A stretch of DNA of 7,996 bases from Candidatus Heimdallarchaeota archaeon (GTDB taxonomy: Archaea; Asgardarchaeota; Heimdallarchaeia; Heimdallarchaeales; Heimdallarchaeaceae): positions 1 to 7,996 of the forward strand of contig JAGLOH010000087.1 of assembly GCA_023139025.1 (NCBI GenBank). The letters are read 5' to 3'. Position 1 is the first letter of the stretch. Each line of letters starts with the position of its first letter. The notes beneath the pieces are model-generated. The model made no database searches, was not told the origin of the DNA, and was given only the letters and a program-made list of their open reading frames with translations. Made by a program: the position numbers and the translations under genes. Below, in pieces: positions 1 through 6,096 of this stretch.

Positions 1-1665
1 TCAGTTGGTTTAGCCAAGGTTTTTGATTCTGGAGCGGGAGAAGTTAAAACCGAATCAGTTACTTTTGATGGTCTTAATGGTAGAATAAGTGGATGGCTAT
101 ATAAGCCAAATCCTGAGAATACTCCCCCTTTTATTGAATATCCTGCAGTTCTACTAATTCATGGTTTAATGAATGCCAAAGAAACAATGAGCGCAATAGC
201 ACTAGAACTTGCACGAGATGGGGTAGTTGCATTAACAATAGATGCTACAGGGCATGGAAACTCTGATAGAGCTTCAGAAGATATTTCGGATCCCTCTTTG
301 GGTGGAGATTCAGCTCTTAGTTATCTAAAATCTTTATCCTATGTTGATGAGAATCAATTGGGTGTAGTAGGGCACAGTATGGGGATTAGCGCCATAAGAG
401 CTGCTTCATTTAACCATGGCAACATCAGTGCACACGTGTTCATAGGGGGTTTATCTGCAAGTGCAAATACATCAATTTATGGTGAATTAAACACCTTAAC
501 ACCTAGTAATCTTCTTGTTGCCATTGGAAAATACGATGAATTATTCAATATGGATGAAGTACAAACTCAGTTACAACCAGTATTTGGAACAACTGAAGAA
601 ATCGAAATAAATACGTTATATGGCAGCTTTTTCAATTATACAGCTAGGAAATTTATTACTCCTAATACTATACATCTTTTTGAACCAATTAGTAAAATTA
701 CAAAACTATCAGTAGAATGGATATTATCTTCATTTCTTAAAATTCAAATAAATCCACCTATGCTTCTCTTTCCTCTAAGAGATTTATTTTTGTTTTTAGC
801 ATTTTGTTCATTCATAGTTTTAATTATACCGTTCTACAATTCATTCTCTTTGATACCTAAATTTCTCAAGAAGAAAGAGGAAAATGAGAGCATGCCCTTA
901 GATTTTTCATTATGGAAAGTAGGTTTACCCTGGGGATTTTCTCTGATTATTCTATTTGTACCCGCAGTTCTTTTATTTGGATTTGGATCTTCTATAATCC
1001 CGTTGGATCTAGGGACAACTGCAATCTTTTGGATGATTTTACTCTCTGTAACTGGTGGAATAATAACTATAGTTGTTTTCAAGAGAAAGGAAAAACAAAC
1101 CAAAATCAAGGAGATATTCAAATGGATTTGGTCATATCTATTAAACTGGAAAAATTATCTACTAGCCCTAGGGTTATTTGGTCTACTCTTTGGTGTAGTG
1201 ATGTTGATTGAGCTTATACCTGGTATCAGTCTGAAAATGTTTGTACCTCTATTCAGTGATTTCACAGGAATAAGATTCCTAATGTTCTTGATATTGGTTC
1301 CATTTATGTTTTTGTTCTTTATTTTTGATGGTATTATAACATCTGGAAATTATAACAGAATTAGAAAAGATGAGACAAATAAGCAAAGACTAGCTGCTTT
1401 AGCAAAGATTACAGGAGTAAAGATATTACCACTTATTTTGGTTCTTCTAGTGCAATATGTTCCACTCTTCGCTTTCAATTTCAGACTGCTAGGTGGATTT
1501 CTTGGTTTTAGTATGCAATTTGTGATAATGCTCGTTCCATTGTTCATTGCATATAACATTGTTACAGTATTCTTTTATGAAAAAACAGGATCATTAGAGA
1601 CAGGAACTCTTCTGAACGCTTTACTCTTTGCGTGGACACTATCAACACTATTACCAATTGGTTAA
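1..1665 (+). CDS. Alpha/beta hydrolase fused to an eight-helix membrane domain (5' partial)
   Basis: The frame is open from base 1, so the true start is upstream; the ATG at 169 is internal, because it falls just after the oxyanion-hole strand LLIHG (residues 51-55 of the visible 554). Seen: a hydrolase fold with nucleophile elbow GHSMG (Ser126), probable acid Asp179 in GKYDE and probable His225 in NTIHLFEP, the usual order of a serine-hydrolase triad. The GHGNSD loop also fits this fold. From about residue 260 there are about eight hydrophobic helices ending at the C-terminus. Basic loops (KKKEE, KRKEKQTK, RIRKDETNKQR) follow helices 1, 3 and 5. By the positive-inside rule this puts the loops in the cytoplasm and the hydrolase domain outside the cell. 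Known of the family: esterase, lipase or peptidase activities; the substrate cannot be told here. The gene converges on tag with a 13-nt gap, so the two are unlikely to be linked in function. Confidence 0.9.
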   Translation, partial: SVGLAKVFDSGAGEVKTESVTFDGLNGRISGWLYKPNPENTPPFIEYPAVLLIHGLMNAKETMSAIALELARDGVVALTIDATGHGNSDRASEDISDPSLGGDSALSYLKSLSYVDENQLGVVGHSMGISAIRAASFNHGNISAHVFIGGLSASANTSIYGELNTLTPSNLLVAIGKYDELFNMDEVQTQLQPVFGTTEEIEINTLYGSFFNYTARKFITPNTIHLFEPISKITKLSVEWILSSFLKIQINPPMLLFPLRDLFLFLAFCSFIVLIIPFYNSFSLIPKFLKKKEENESMPLDFSLWKVGLPWGFSLIILFVPAVLLFGFGSSIIPLDLGTTAIFWMILLSVTGGIITIVVFKRKEKQTKIKEIFKWIWSYLLNWKNYLLALGLFGLLFGVVMLIELIPGISLKMFVPLFSDFTGIRFLMFLILVPFMFLFFIFDGIITSGNYNRIRKDETNKQRLAALAKITGVKILPLILVLLVQYVPLFAFNFRLLGGFLGFSMQFVIMLVPLFIAYNIVTVFFYEKTGSLETGTLLNALLFAWTLSTLLPIG

Positions 1666-1678
1666 GTATAAGGAAGTA

Positions 1679-2251
1679 CTAATAATTTGCAGTTATTTCT
1701 TTATGCTTAAAACAATCAACTAGATGGTCATTTACCATACCAACAGCTTGCATAAAAGCATAGATAATGGTACTTCCAACAAACTTCATTCCTCTTTTTT
1801 TGAGATCCTTTGATATTTTATCTGAAATTTCTGTTGTAGCTGGAACTTCTTTCCATGATTTGACTCTGTTATTTATAGGTTTATTGTCAACAAATCCCCA
1901 GATATAATTGCTAAAAGTTCCATATTCCTCTTGTATCTTTAGAAAGACTTGAGCGTTGAGAATAGCAGAATTAACCTTTAATTTGTTTCTGATTATTCCT
2001 TCATCTTGTAATAACCTTTCAACAACCTTATCATCATATTTAGCTATTTTATTGAAATCGAAACCATTGAAAGCTTTTCTATAACCTTCTCTTCTTCTTA
2101 GTATAGTCTTCCAGTTTAATCCAGCTTGTGCTCCTTCTAGAATTATAAACTCAAATAGAGTTGTATCATCATAAACTGGGGTTCCCCATTCATTGTCGTG
2201 GTAATCTCTAGAGAGGTCATCTTTATCCCCCCAACACCTTTTAGCTTCCAT
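1679..2251 (-). CDS. tag: DNA-3-methyladenine glycosylase I
   Basis: Removes 3-methyladenine from alkylated DNA, the first step of base excision repair. The 190-aa product follows E. coli Tag along its whole length. The zinc-snap ligands are all present: Cys6 (KRCWG), His18 (YHDNEWG), His176 and Cys180 (NDHLVDC). The base-recognition glutamate is Glu39 in LEGAQAGLNW. KKRGMKFVGSTIIYAFMQA matches the conserved C-terminal helix region. The start chosen is ATG at 2251, because GAGG lies 7 nt upstream (2259-2262) and the protein then begins MEAKRCW, as in the family. A TTG at 2278 would add nine residues but lies upstream of the predicted transcript start near 2266. The frame ends in TAG. Tag is far commoner in bacteria than in archaea, so transfer is possible, though base composition looks like that of its neighbours. 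It is transcribed alone, from the first copy of a promoter repeat. Confidence 0.97.
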   Translation of the reverse strand: MEAKRCWGDKDDLSRDYHDNEWGTPVYDDTTLFEFIILEGAQAGLNWKTILRRREGYRKAFNGFDFNKIAKYDDKVVERLLQDEGIIRNKLKVNSAILNAQVFLKIQEEYGTFSNYIWGFVDNKPINNRVKSWKEVPATTEISDKISKDLKKRGMKFVGSTIIYAFMQAVGMVNDHLVDCFKHKEITANY

Positions 2252-2255
2252 CTTT

Positions 2256-2315
2256 ATTCCTCGTATAATATGAAACAAAAGGTTTCAGAATATAAACTAT
2301 AAGTATAGTCAATAA
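2256..2315 (-). repeat. 60-bp promoter repeat, copy A
   Basis: Ungapped direct repeat of 2727-2786, 471 bp away, with 50 of 60 positions identical by hand alignment. This copy holds the tag TATA box, its upstream dyad and its GAGG ribosome binding site. Similarity stops at GAGGAAT, just before the tag start codon. It begins 20 nt after the stop codon of the small membrane-protein gene, much as copy B follows the stop codon of the charged-protein gene. Confidence 0.8.
2289..2296 (-). promoter_or_regulatory. TATA box of tag
   Basis: On the minus strand this reads TTTATATT. The predicted transcript start is about 26 bp downstream, near 2266, giving a leader of about 15 nt that still contains the GAGG site at 2259-2262. 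Directly upstream of the box lies a perfect dyad, ACTATA-AG-TATAGT (2296-2309), in the place where TFB contacts or a regulator could bind. No experimental start is available, so this is pattern-based. Confidence 0.55.
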
Positions 2316-2335
2316 ACTATTAAAAATATGAATTA

Positions 2336-2575
2336 TTAGCCTACTAGTTTTTTACGCATATATTCATACTGTTCTGTTACTTCAGAATCATCTGCCATCC
2401 TTTTGTATATTGAATCTGGTACATTCAGATTTTTTAAGGAAGAGGATGCAATTAGTTTTTGTTTAAATTGAAGAATTTTTCTATACCAGAAAACTGCAAG
2501 AAGAATAATTCCAGCTACCACTATTATAGTAAAAAATACAAATAATATGATGGATATAGTCGAAACCATTCTCAC
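2336..2575 (-). CDS. Small single-pass membrane protein, function unknown
   Basis: A protein of 79 aa from GTG at 2575, or 77 aa from ATG at 2569. Seen: a hydrophobic helix of about 25 residues near the N-terminus (from ISIILFVFF to LLAVFW), then a basic stretch YRKILQFKQK and a polar tail of about 40 residues ending YMRKKLVG. The basic flank suggests that the tail is cytoplasmic. I do not recognise a family. Support for a real gene: the membrane segment sits cleanly at the N-terminus, and a TATA-like box (2595-2603) lies the right distance away for a transcript starting almost at the start codon. That would be a leaderless message, so no ribosome binding site would be needed. The gene lies between the two promoter-repeat copies, on the same strand as tag. 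Membrane anchor, small regulator and membrane-complex subunit are all possible; nothing decides between them. Confidence 0.62.
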   Translation of the reverse strand: MRMVSTISIILFVFFTIIVVAGIILLAVFWYRKILQFKQKLIASSSLKNLNVPDSIYKRMADDSEVTEQYEYMRKKLVG

Positions 2576-2594
2576 TTAATAATGTGTTTTTCAA

Positions 2595-2603
2595 TATTAT
2601 AAA
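2595..2603 (-). promoter_or_regulatory. TATA box of the small membrane-protein gene
   Basis: On the minus strand this reads TTTATAATA, centred at 2599. A start 26 bp downstream falls at about 2573, between the GTG and ATG candidates, which points to a leaderless transcript. Confidence 0.45.
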
Positions 2604-2726
2604 CATATCTGAATAATGATCAACATAAGCTAAAAAGCACATTATACTTTACCAGAATACTCCTTCTTCCTTCTTTTTTCTATTCTTATTCTTTAGCAGA
2701 TATAGCAATATTCTCTTTTTCTCCCC

Positions 2727-2786
2727 ATTCCTCTTGCAATATAAACCAAAAGATTTCAAAATATAAACTTCAAGTATAGTGAATAA
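2727..2786 (-). repeat. 60-bp promoter repeat, copy B
   Basis: Second copy of the tag promoter element. The TATA box (2760-2767, TTTATATT on the minus strand) and the GAGG site (2730-2733) are identical to copy A and equally spaced. The dyad upstream of the TATA box differs: one arm is changed, leaving ACTT-C-AAGT at 2767-2775. No start codon lies at the spacing tag uses. It starts 5 nt after the stop codon of the 71-aa gene. Confidence 0.8.
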
Positions 2787-2790
2787 TTTG

Positions 2791-3006
2791 TTAGTAGTTC
2801 TTTCCCCTGAAGATAAGGTAATCTACCCACTTCCAAGGATTTTTTTTAGCAGCTCTGCCATAAATACTTCTAGAAGGTTCTTTTGAATCTGCCTGAACTT
2901 CTCTCTCTTCGCTTCGTTCATCATAATATCGATCAGCTTTCCTTCTAGATTTTTGTTCAGTTTTTTGTTCAGTCAATCTATTCACTTCAAAATAACGATT
3001 AAGCAT
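2791..3006 (-). CDS. Small charged hypothetical protein
   Basis: A 71-aa frame from ATG at 3006 to TAA. The first two thirds are very hydrophilic and rich in Arg, Lys and Glu, including a tandem TEQKTEQK encoded by a near-exact 12-bp direct repeat. The last third has an aromatic cluster, NPWKWVDYLIF, followed by a basic end. No membrane helix, zinc site or known domain is visible; the N-terminal part is probably disordered. I do not recognise it. A TATA-like box at 3032-3039 would start transcription about 3-4 nt before the ATG, which supports a leaderless gene. It is divergent from hsp20 and shares a 137-bp control region with it, so stress co-regulation is conceivable. A chance open frame cannot be excluded. 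Confidence 0.45.
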   Translation of the reverse strand: MLNRYFEVNRLTEQKTEQKSRRKADRYYDERSEEREVQADSKEPSRSIYGRAAKKNPWKWVDYLIFRGKNY

Positions 3007-3031
3007 CCTTGTAGATAAGGCTTTGGTTTTA

Positions 3032-3039
3032 TTTTTAAA
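3032..3039 (-). promoter_or_regulatory. Possible TATA box of the 71-aa gene
   Basis: On the minus strand this reads TTTAAAAA, about 26 bp before the ATG at 3006, which would give a leaderless message. It lies 30 bp from the oppositely directed hsp20 TATA box. Confidence 0.35.
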
Positions 3040-3052
3040 GACAAAACATATA

Positions 3053-3069
3053 GGAGAAAGATTTATATA
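3053..3069 (+). promoter_or_regulatory. BRE and TATA box of the hsp20-cdc48-regulator cluster
   Basis: A purine-rich BRE-like GGAGAAAG (3053-3060) is followed by TTTATATA (3062-3069), a near-consensus archaeal promoter. The expected transcript start is near 3091. This places the ATG at 3075 before the transcript and moves the hsp20 start to 3144, leaving a leader of about 50 nt. Confidence 0.7.
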
Positions 3070-3083
3070 TCAGAATGAGACAC

Positions 3084-3112
3084 TTAGTATTGAACATAAA
3101 GTCCAATACTGA
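3084..3112 (+). promoter_or_regulatory. Inverted repeat over the predicted hsp20 transcript start (candidate operator)
   Basis: AGTATTG (3086-3092) and CAATACT (3104-3110) form a perfect 7-bp dyad around an 11-nt centre. One G-T and one further A-T pair extend the arms to 3084 and 3112. It covers about -7 to +21 of the predicted start. Phr of Pyrococcus is known to bind a palindrome at its target promoters' start sites and block polymerase; the Phr consensus itself is not present here. A hairpin at the 5' end of the mRNA is the alternative. Confidence 0.5.
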
Positions 3113-3143
3113 ATGTAAAATACTTTCAATTAAAGTGATTGTA

Positions 3144-3809
3144 ATGAAAGAAAAGAAAGAGAGAGAGAAAAATGAATTCCCAGAAGGTATTAATGAGGAA
3201 TTCAGAAGTGTTCGTTTCTACTCCAATGTTGATGGAGTTGAAAAAGAGTATGGATACGACTACAAACGTGATGCTGAAGGAAAAGAAGAATATAGCGAAT
3301 TAGGAGAGATTCCTGACGAATATGGAAAGGAGTTCTTCGAGAAAATTCACAGTCTTGAAAGATCTTTTAATTGGGATAATGACTTATTCACCCGTTCTTT
3401 TGAAAGATTTGCCAACATTTTCCCAGGTTTAGATCGTTTGATGGAGAATTTTGGTCGTCCTAGACTTGTCAGTGGTACTGAGGAAACTATAGCTGCACCT
3501 ATTCAAGAAGAGGATACTGAATATGAAACAGCTTATGATCTTCAAGTGGATAAAAACAGTAAAGAATTGTATCTAATTATTGAGCTTCCAGGTTTTGCTA
3601 AGGAACATGTTAAGTTAAAATTTGTCAAACAAGGATTAAAACTTGAAGCAGATAATGGCAAGAAACAAATCGACACCAAAATCCCTATTCAATATAGTAT
3701 TGATAAGGAAAAGAAAATCTCTGCAACTATGAAAAACGGCATTCTAGAAGTAAAGCTTAAGCTGCTGGAAACCGAAAATGGGAATGGTACAAATATTCCC
3801 ATTAACTAA
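3144..3809 (+). CDS. hsp20: Small heat-shock protein (Hsp20/alpha-crystallin family)
   Basis: ATP-independent holdase that binds unfolding proteins in the cytoplasm and keeps them refoldable. The product is 221 aa. The alpha-crystallin domain spans about residues 130-206, with the family landmarks ELPG (147-150) and the AxxxxGIL-type signature at ATMKNGILEV (Gly199). The C-terminal IPI (218-220) is the I-x-I motif that docks subunits into oligomers. Start: ATG 3144 has GTGAT at 3135-3139, complementary to the 16S rRNA 3' end. The ATG at 3075 would add 23 residues but precedes the predicted transcript start. Odd: about 125 residues precede the crystallin domain, much longer than in most archaeal sHsps. 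This part is highly charged at first, then holds an aromatic stretch (FNWDNDLFTRSFERF) and LDRLMENFG, probably the client-binding and oligomer-forming part. First gene of a cluster; cdc48 follows after 28 nt. Confidence 0.94.
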   Translation: MKEKKEREKNEFPEGINEEFRSVRFYSNVDGVEKEYGYDYKRDAEGKEEYSELGEIPDEYGKEFFEKIHSLERSFNWDNDLFTRSFERFANIFPGLDRLMENFGRPRLVSGTEETIAAPIQEEDTEYETAYDLQVDKNSKELYLIIELPGFAKEHVKLKFVKQGLKLEADNGKKQIDTKIPIQYSIDKEKKISATMKNGILEVKLKLLETENGNGTNIPIN

Positions 3810-3827
3810 TTTACATTTATGATTTTT

Positions 3828-3834
3828 AGGTGAT
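3828..3834 (+). promoter_or_regulatory. Ribosome binding site of cdc48
   Basis: AGGTGAT, complementary to the 3' end of archaeal 16S rRNA, lies 3 nt before the ATG at 3838. It fixes that start and supports translation from a shared hsp20 transcript, as no TATA box fits in the 28-nt gap. Confidence 0.7.
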
Positions 3835-3837
3835 AAT

Positions 3838-6066
3838 ATGACTGCAACAGAAGAAGATAATAGAAAACATTTGAGAGTAAAGGAAGCTCTCCAGAGAGAC
3901 GTAGGTAGAGGAATAGTTAGAATATCACAAGACGTAGCTGATGATTTGAACATTGGAACAGGTGATATTGTAGGTATAGAAGGAGCTAAGAAGACATATG
4001 CTCGTGCTTGGAGAGGCATTCCTGAAGATTTTGGAAAGAACGTTATTAGACTTGATCGTATGATCAGAATGAATGCTAACGTTGGTTTAGATGACAGAGT
4101 TGCTATTGATAAAGCATCTGCTTCTAAAGCAAGAAAGATAGTTTTGGCTCCAACAGAAAGAGTTCAGATACAGGGGTTTGAAACTTGGTTAAAACAAACC
4201 CTTGAAGATAGAGTATTGACTCCAGGTGATGTCATCCCAATAGGCTTGGGTATGTCTAAGAAGATATTCTTAGGAGTTGTTTCAGTGACACCAGCTACTG
4301 ATGCAGTAATTATGTCTTCAGAAACTAATCTTCAAATTACAGACAAGCCATGGGATGATGTAAAAGCTGCTAATGTTAAACGAATCTCTTATGAAGACAT
4401 AGGAGGTTTATCAGATGAAATTTCGCGTATAAGAGAAATGATTGAGTTACCGCTTCGACACCCTGAGTTATTTAAAAGACTTGGAATTGAACCTCCCAAG
4501 GGTGTTCTACTTCATGGTCCTCCAGGAACTGGAAAAACATTATTAGCTAAAGCTGTAGCTAATGAAACAGAAGCTAATTTCTATGTTCTTTCTGGACCAG
4601 AGATAATGTCTAAGTTTTATGGTGAATCTGAACAAAGATTAAGAGATTTATTCAAAGAAGCTAATGATAACGCACCAAGCATTCTTTTCATTGATGAACT
4701 AGATGCTATTGCTCCTAAAAGAGAAGAAGTAACAGGTGAAGTTGAAAGAAGAGTTGTAGCACAACTATTAGCTCTAATGGATGGTCTTGAAGCCAGAGGG
4801 GTTATAGTGATTGGAGCTACTAACCGACCAAATGCAATAGATCCAGCACTGAGAAGACCTGGAAGATTTGATAGAGAAATAGAAATAGGAATTCCAAATA
4901 GAGATGGAAGATATGAAGTTCTATTGATACATACTAGAGGTATGCCGATAAACAAAGATGTTGACTTGAGTAGATTAGCCGACATGACACATGGTTTTGT
5001 TGGCGCTGATACATCAGCTCTTGTCAAAGAAGCTGCTATGCATTCCCTTCGTAGAGCTCTCCCAGATATTAACATGGAAGAAGAGGAAATCCCATTAGAA
5101 GTCTTACAAAGCATAGATGTAACTAATGAAGATTTTCTAAATGCTTTAAAAACCATTGAACCTTCAGCTCTTCGAGAAGTGTTTGTTGAAGTACCAAATG
5201 TAACTTGGGAAGATATTGGTGGTTTAGAGGATGTTAAGAAAGAAATGCGTAGGGCTGTTGAATGGCCTTTGAAATTTAAAGGGTTATATAAATCTATGAA
5301 AGCCCAAGCTCCCAAAGGCATCTTACTCTACGGGGCTCCTGGGACAGGAAAGACACTAATTGCTAAAGCTGTTGCCCATGAATCTGAGTCTAATTTCATC
5401 TCAGTTAAGGGACCAGAAGTTTTATCAAAATGGGTAGGAGAAAGCGAGAAAGCTATAAGGGAGATATTCCGAAAAGCAAGACAAGCTGCACCTTGTATAA
5501 TTTTCCTTGATGAAATAGATTCAATTACTCCGGTAAGAGGAAGAAGCACAGATTCTGGCGTCACAGAGAGAGTTATTAGTCAAATACTTACAGAAATTGA
5601 TGGATTAGAGGAATTGAGGGATGTTGTGGTAATCGCTGCTTCAAACAGACCAGATATGATAGATCCAGCTCTTATGAGACCAGGACGATTTGATCGTTTA
5701 GTGAGAGTTACTTCACCAAATCTCGAAGGAAGAAAACAAATTTTCGAAATTCATCTTAAAGATGCACCTTTATCTAAGGATGTTGATTTAGATAATTTAG
5801 CAAGAGAAACTGAAGGATTTTCAGGAGCAGATATTGCGGCTATTGCAAGCGAAAGCAAGCTGATAGCAATACGAAATTATGTCATGGAACATGGAGAAGA
5901 TGTAGCTGCGGGGAAAAACTTCGATGAAGAAGAATGTGATTGTAACATAACTCAAGAAGTTTTACTTGAAGCTCTGGAACAAGCCAAACCCACAGAAGAA
6001 AGAACTATTGCCGTTGGGAAAGATATCAGAAAAGAATCCATTAAAAAGGATATGGGATTTGTTTAA
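3838..6066 (+). CDS. cdc48: CDC48/VAT-type AAA+ ATPase (p97 family)
   Basis: Hexameric double-ring unfoldase that threads proteins through its pore and, in archaea, can pass them to the proteasome. The 742 aa match the family's usual length and order: a substrate-binding N domain (about 1-180, double-psi barrel plus a second half), D1 (about 195-450) and D2 (about 465-715). D1 has Walker A GPPGTGKT (227-234), Walker B Asp286-Glu287 (LFIDELDAI), sensor Asn329 (ATNRP) and the arginine segment RRPGRFDR (339-346). D2 has GAPGTGKT (499-506), Asp558-Glu559 (IFLDEIDSI), ASNRPD and MRPGRFDR. Both rings therefore look catalytically intact. The protein ends in MGFV, without a clear hydrophobic-Tyr-X proteasome-docking tail. 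It lies between hsp20 and the regulator, with 28- and 30-nt gaps. A long antisense open frame over 4617-5321 is a shadow of this gene. Confidence 0.99.
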   Translation: MTATEEDNRKHLRVKEALQRDVGRGIVRISQDVADDLNIGTGDIVGIEGAKKTYARAWRGIPEDFGKNVIRLDRMIRMNANVGLDDRVAIDKASASKARKIVLAPTERVQIQGFETWLKQTLEDRVLTPGDVIPIGLGMSKKIFLGVVSVTPATDAVIMSSETNLQITDKPWDDVKAANVKRISYEDIGGLSDEISRIREMIELPLRHPELFKRLGIEPPKGVLLHGPPGTGKTLLAKAVANETEANFYVLSGPEIMSKFYGESEQRLRDLFKEANDNAPSILFIDELDAIAPKREEVTGEVERRVVAQLLALMDGLEARGVIVIGATNRPNAIDPALRRPGRFDREIEIGIPNRDGRYEVLLIHTRGMPINKDVDLSRLADMTHGFVGADTSALVKEAAMHSLRRALPDINMEEEEIPLEVLQSIDVTNEDFLNALKTIEPSALREVFVEVPNVTWEDIGGLEDVKKEMRRAVEWPLKFKGLYKSMKAQAPKGILLYGAPGTGKTLIAKAVAHESESNFISVKGPEVLSKWVGESEKAIREIFRKARQAAPCIIFLDEIDSITPVRGRSTDSGVTERVISQILTEIDGLEELRDVVVIAASNRPDMIDPALMRPGRFDRLVRVTSPNLEGRKQIFEIHLKDAPLSKDVDLDNLARETEGFSGADIAAIASESKLIAIRNYVMEHGEDVAAGKNFDEEECDCNITQEVLLEALEQAKPTEERTIAVGKDIRKESIKKDMGFV

Positions 6067-6085
6067 TCCCTTTTCCTGATTTATT

Positions 6086-6092
6086 GAGGTGA
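6086..6092 (+). promoter_or_regulatory. Ribosome binding site of the regulator gene
   Basis: GAGGTGA lies 4 nt before the ATG at 6097, the strongest such site in the window. It supports efficient translation from the upstream transcript. Confidence 0.7.
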
Positions 6093-6096
6093 AAAA

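Larger units (their letters stand above)
2576..2790. other. 215-bp region with no clear gene, holding promoter repeat B and a purine tract
   Basis: Between the two small minus-strand genes I find no convincing coding frame. It holds the TATA box of the membrane-protein gene (2595-2603), the second copy of the 60-bp promoter repeat (2727-2786), and between them (about 2645-2733) a minus-strand stretch very rich in A and G, with several GAAGG/GGAG runs. The only minus-strand ATG placed just after the repeated GAGG opens an 11-codon frame. A short untranslated transcript from repeat B is possible. Confidence 0.5.

Noticed and set aside
834..1211. Overlapping frames on both strands inside the hydrolase gene (834-1121 minus, 912-1211 plus)
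   Set aside because: They cover the hydrophobic membrane segments of the real frame and show no domain or start signal.
1350..1559. Minus-strand frame inside the hydrolase gene
   Set aside because: Opposite a clear membrane-protein frame, with no signals of its own.
2252..2278. Longer tag start at TTG 2278
   Set aside because: It lies upstream of the predicted transcript start, and the added residues have no counterpart in the family; ATG 2251 has a well-spaced GAGG.
2697..2732. 11-codon minus-strand frame starting just after the GAGG of promoter copy B
   Set aside because: Very short, spacing to GAGG of one base, and no similarity to the start of Tag; reported only as part of the gene-free region.
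3075..3143. Longer hsp20 N-terminus from the ATG at 3075
   Set aside because: It would start about 6 bp after the TATA box and before the expected transcript start, and it has no ribosome binding site; ATG 3144 has both in order.
3744..4019. Minus-strand frame across the hsp20-cdc48 junction
   Set aside because: Antisense to two well-supported genes, with no matching promoter and no recognisable protein pattern.
4617..5321. 234-codon open frame on the minus strand inside cdc48
   Set aside because: It lies antisense to the conserved AAA+ domains, has low-complexity Ser/Leu-rich content and no promoter or ribosome binding site; a shadow of the real gene.
5328..5564. Minus-strand frame opposite the cdc48 D2 Walker region
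   Set aside because: Mirror of conserved coding sequence, no independent support.
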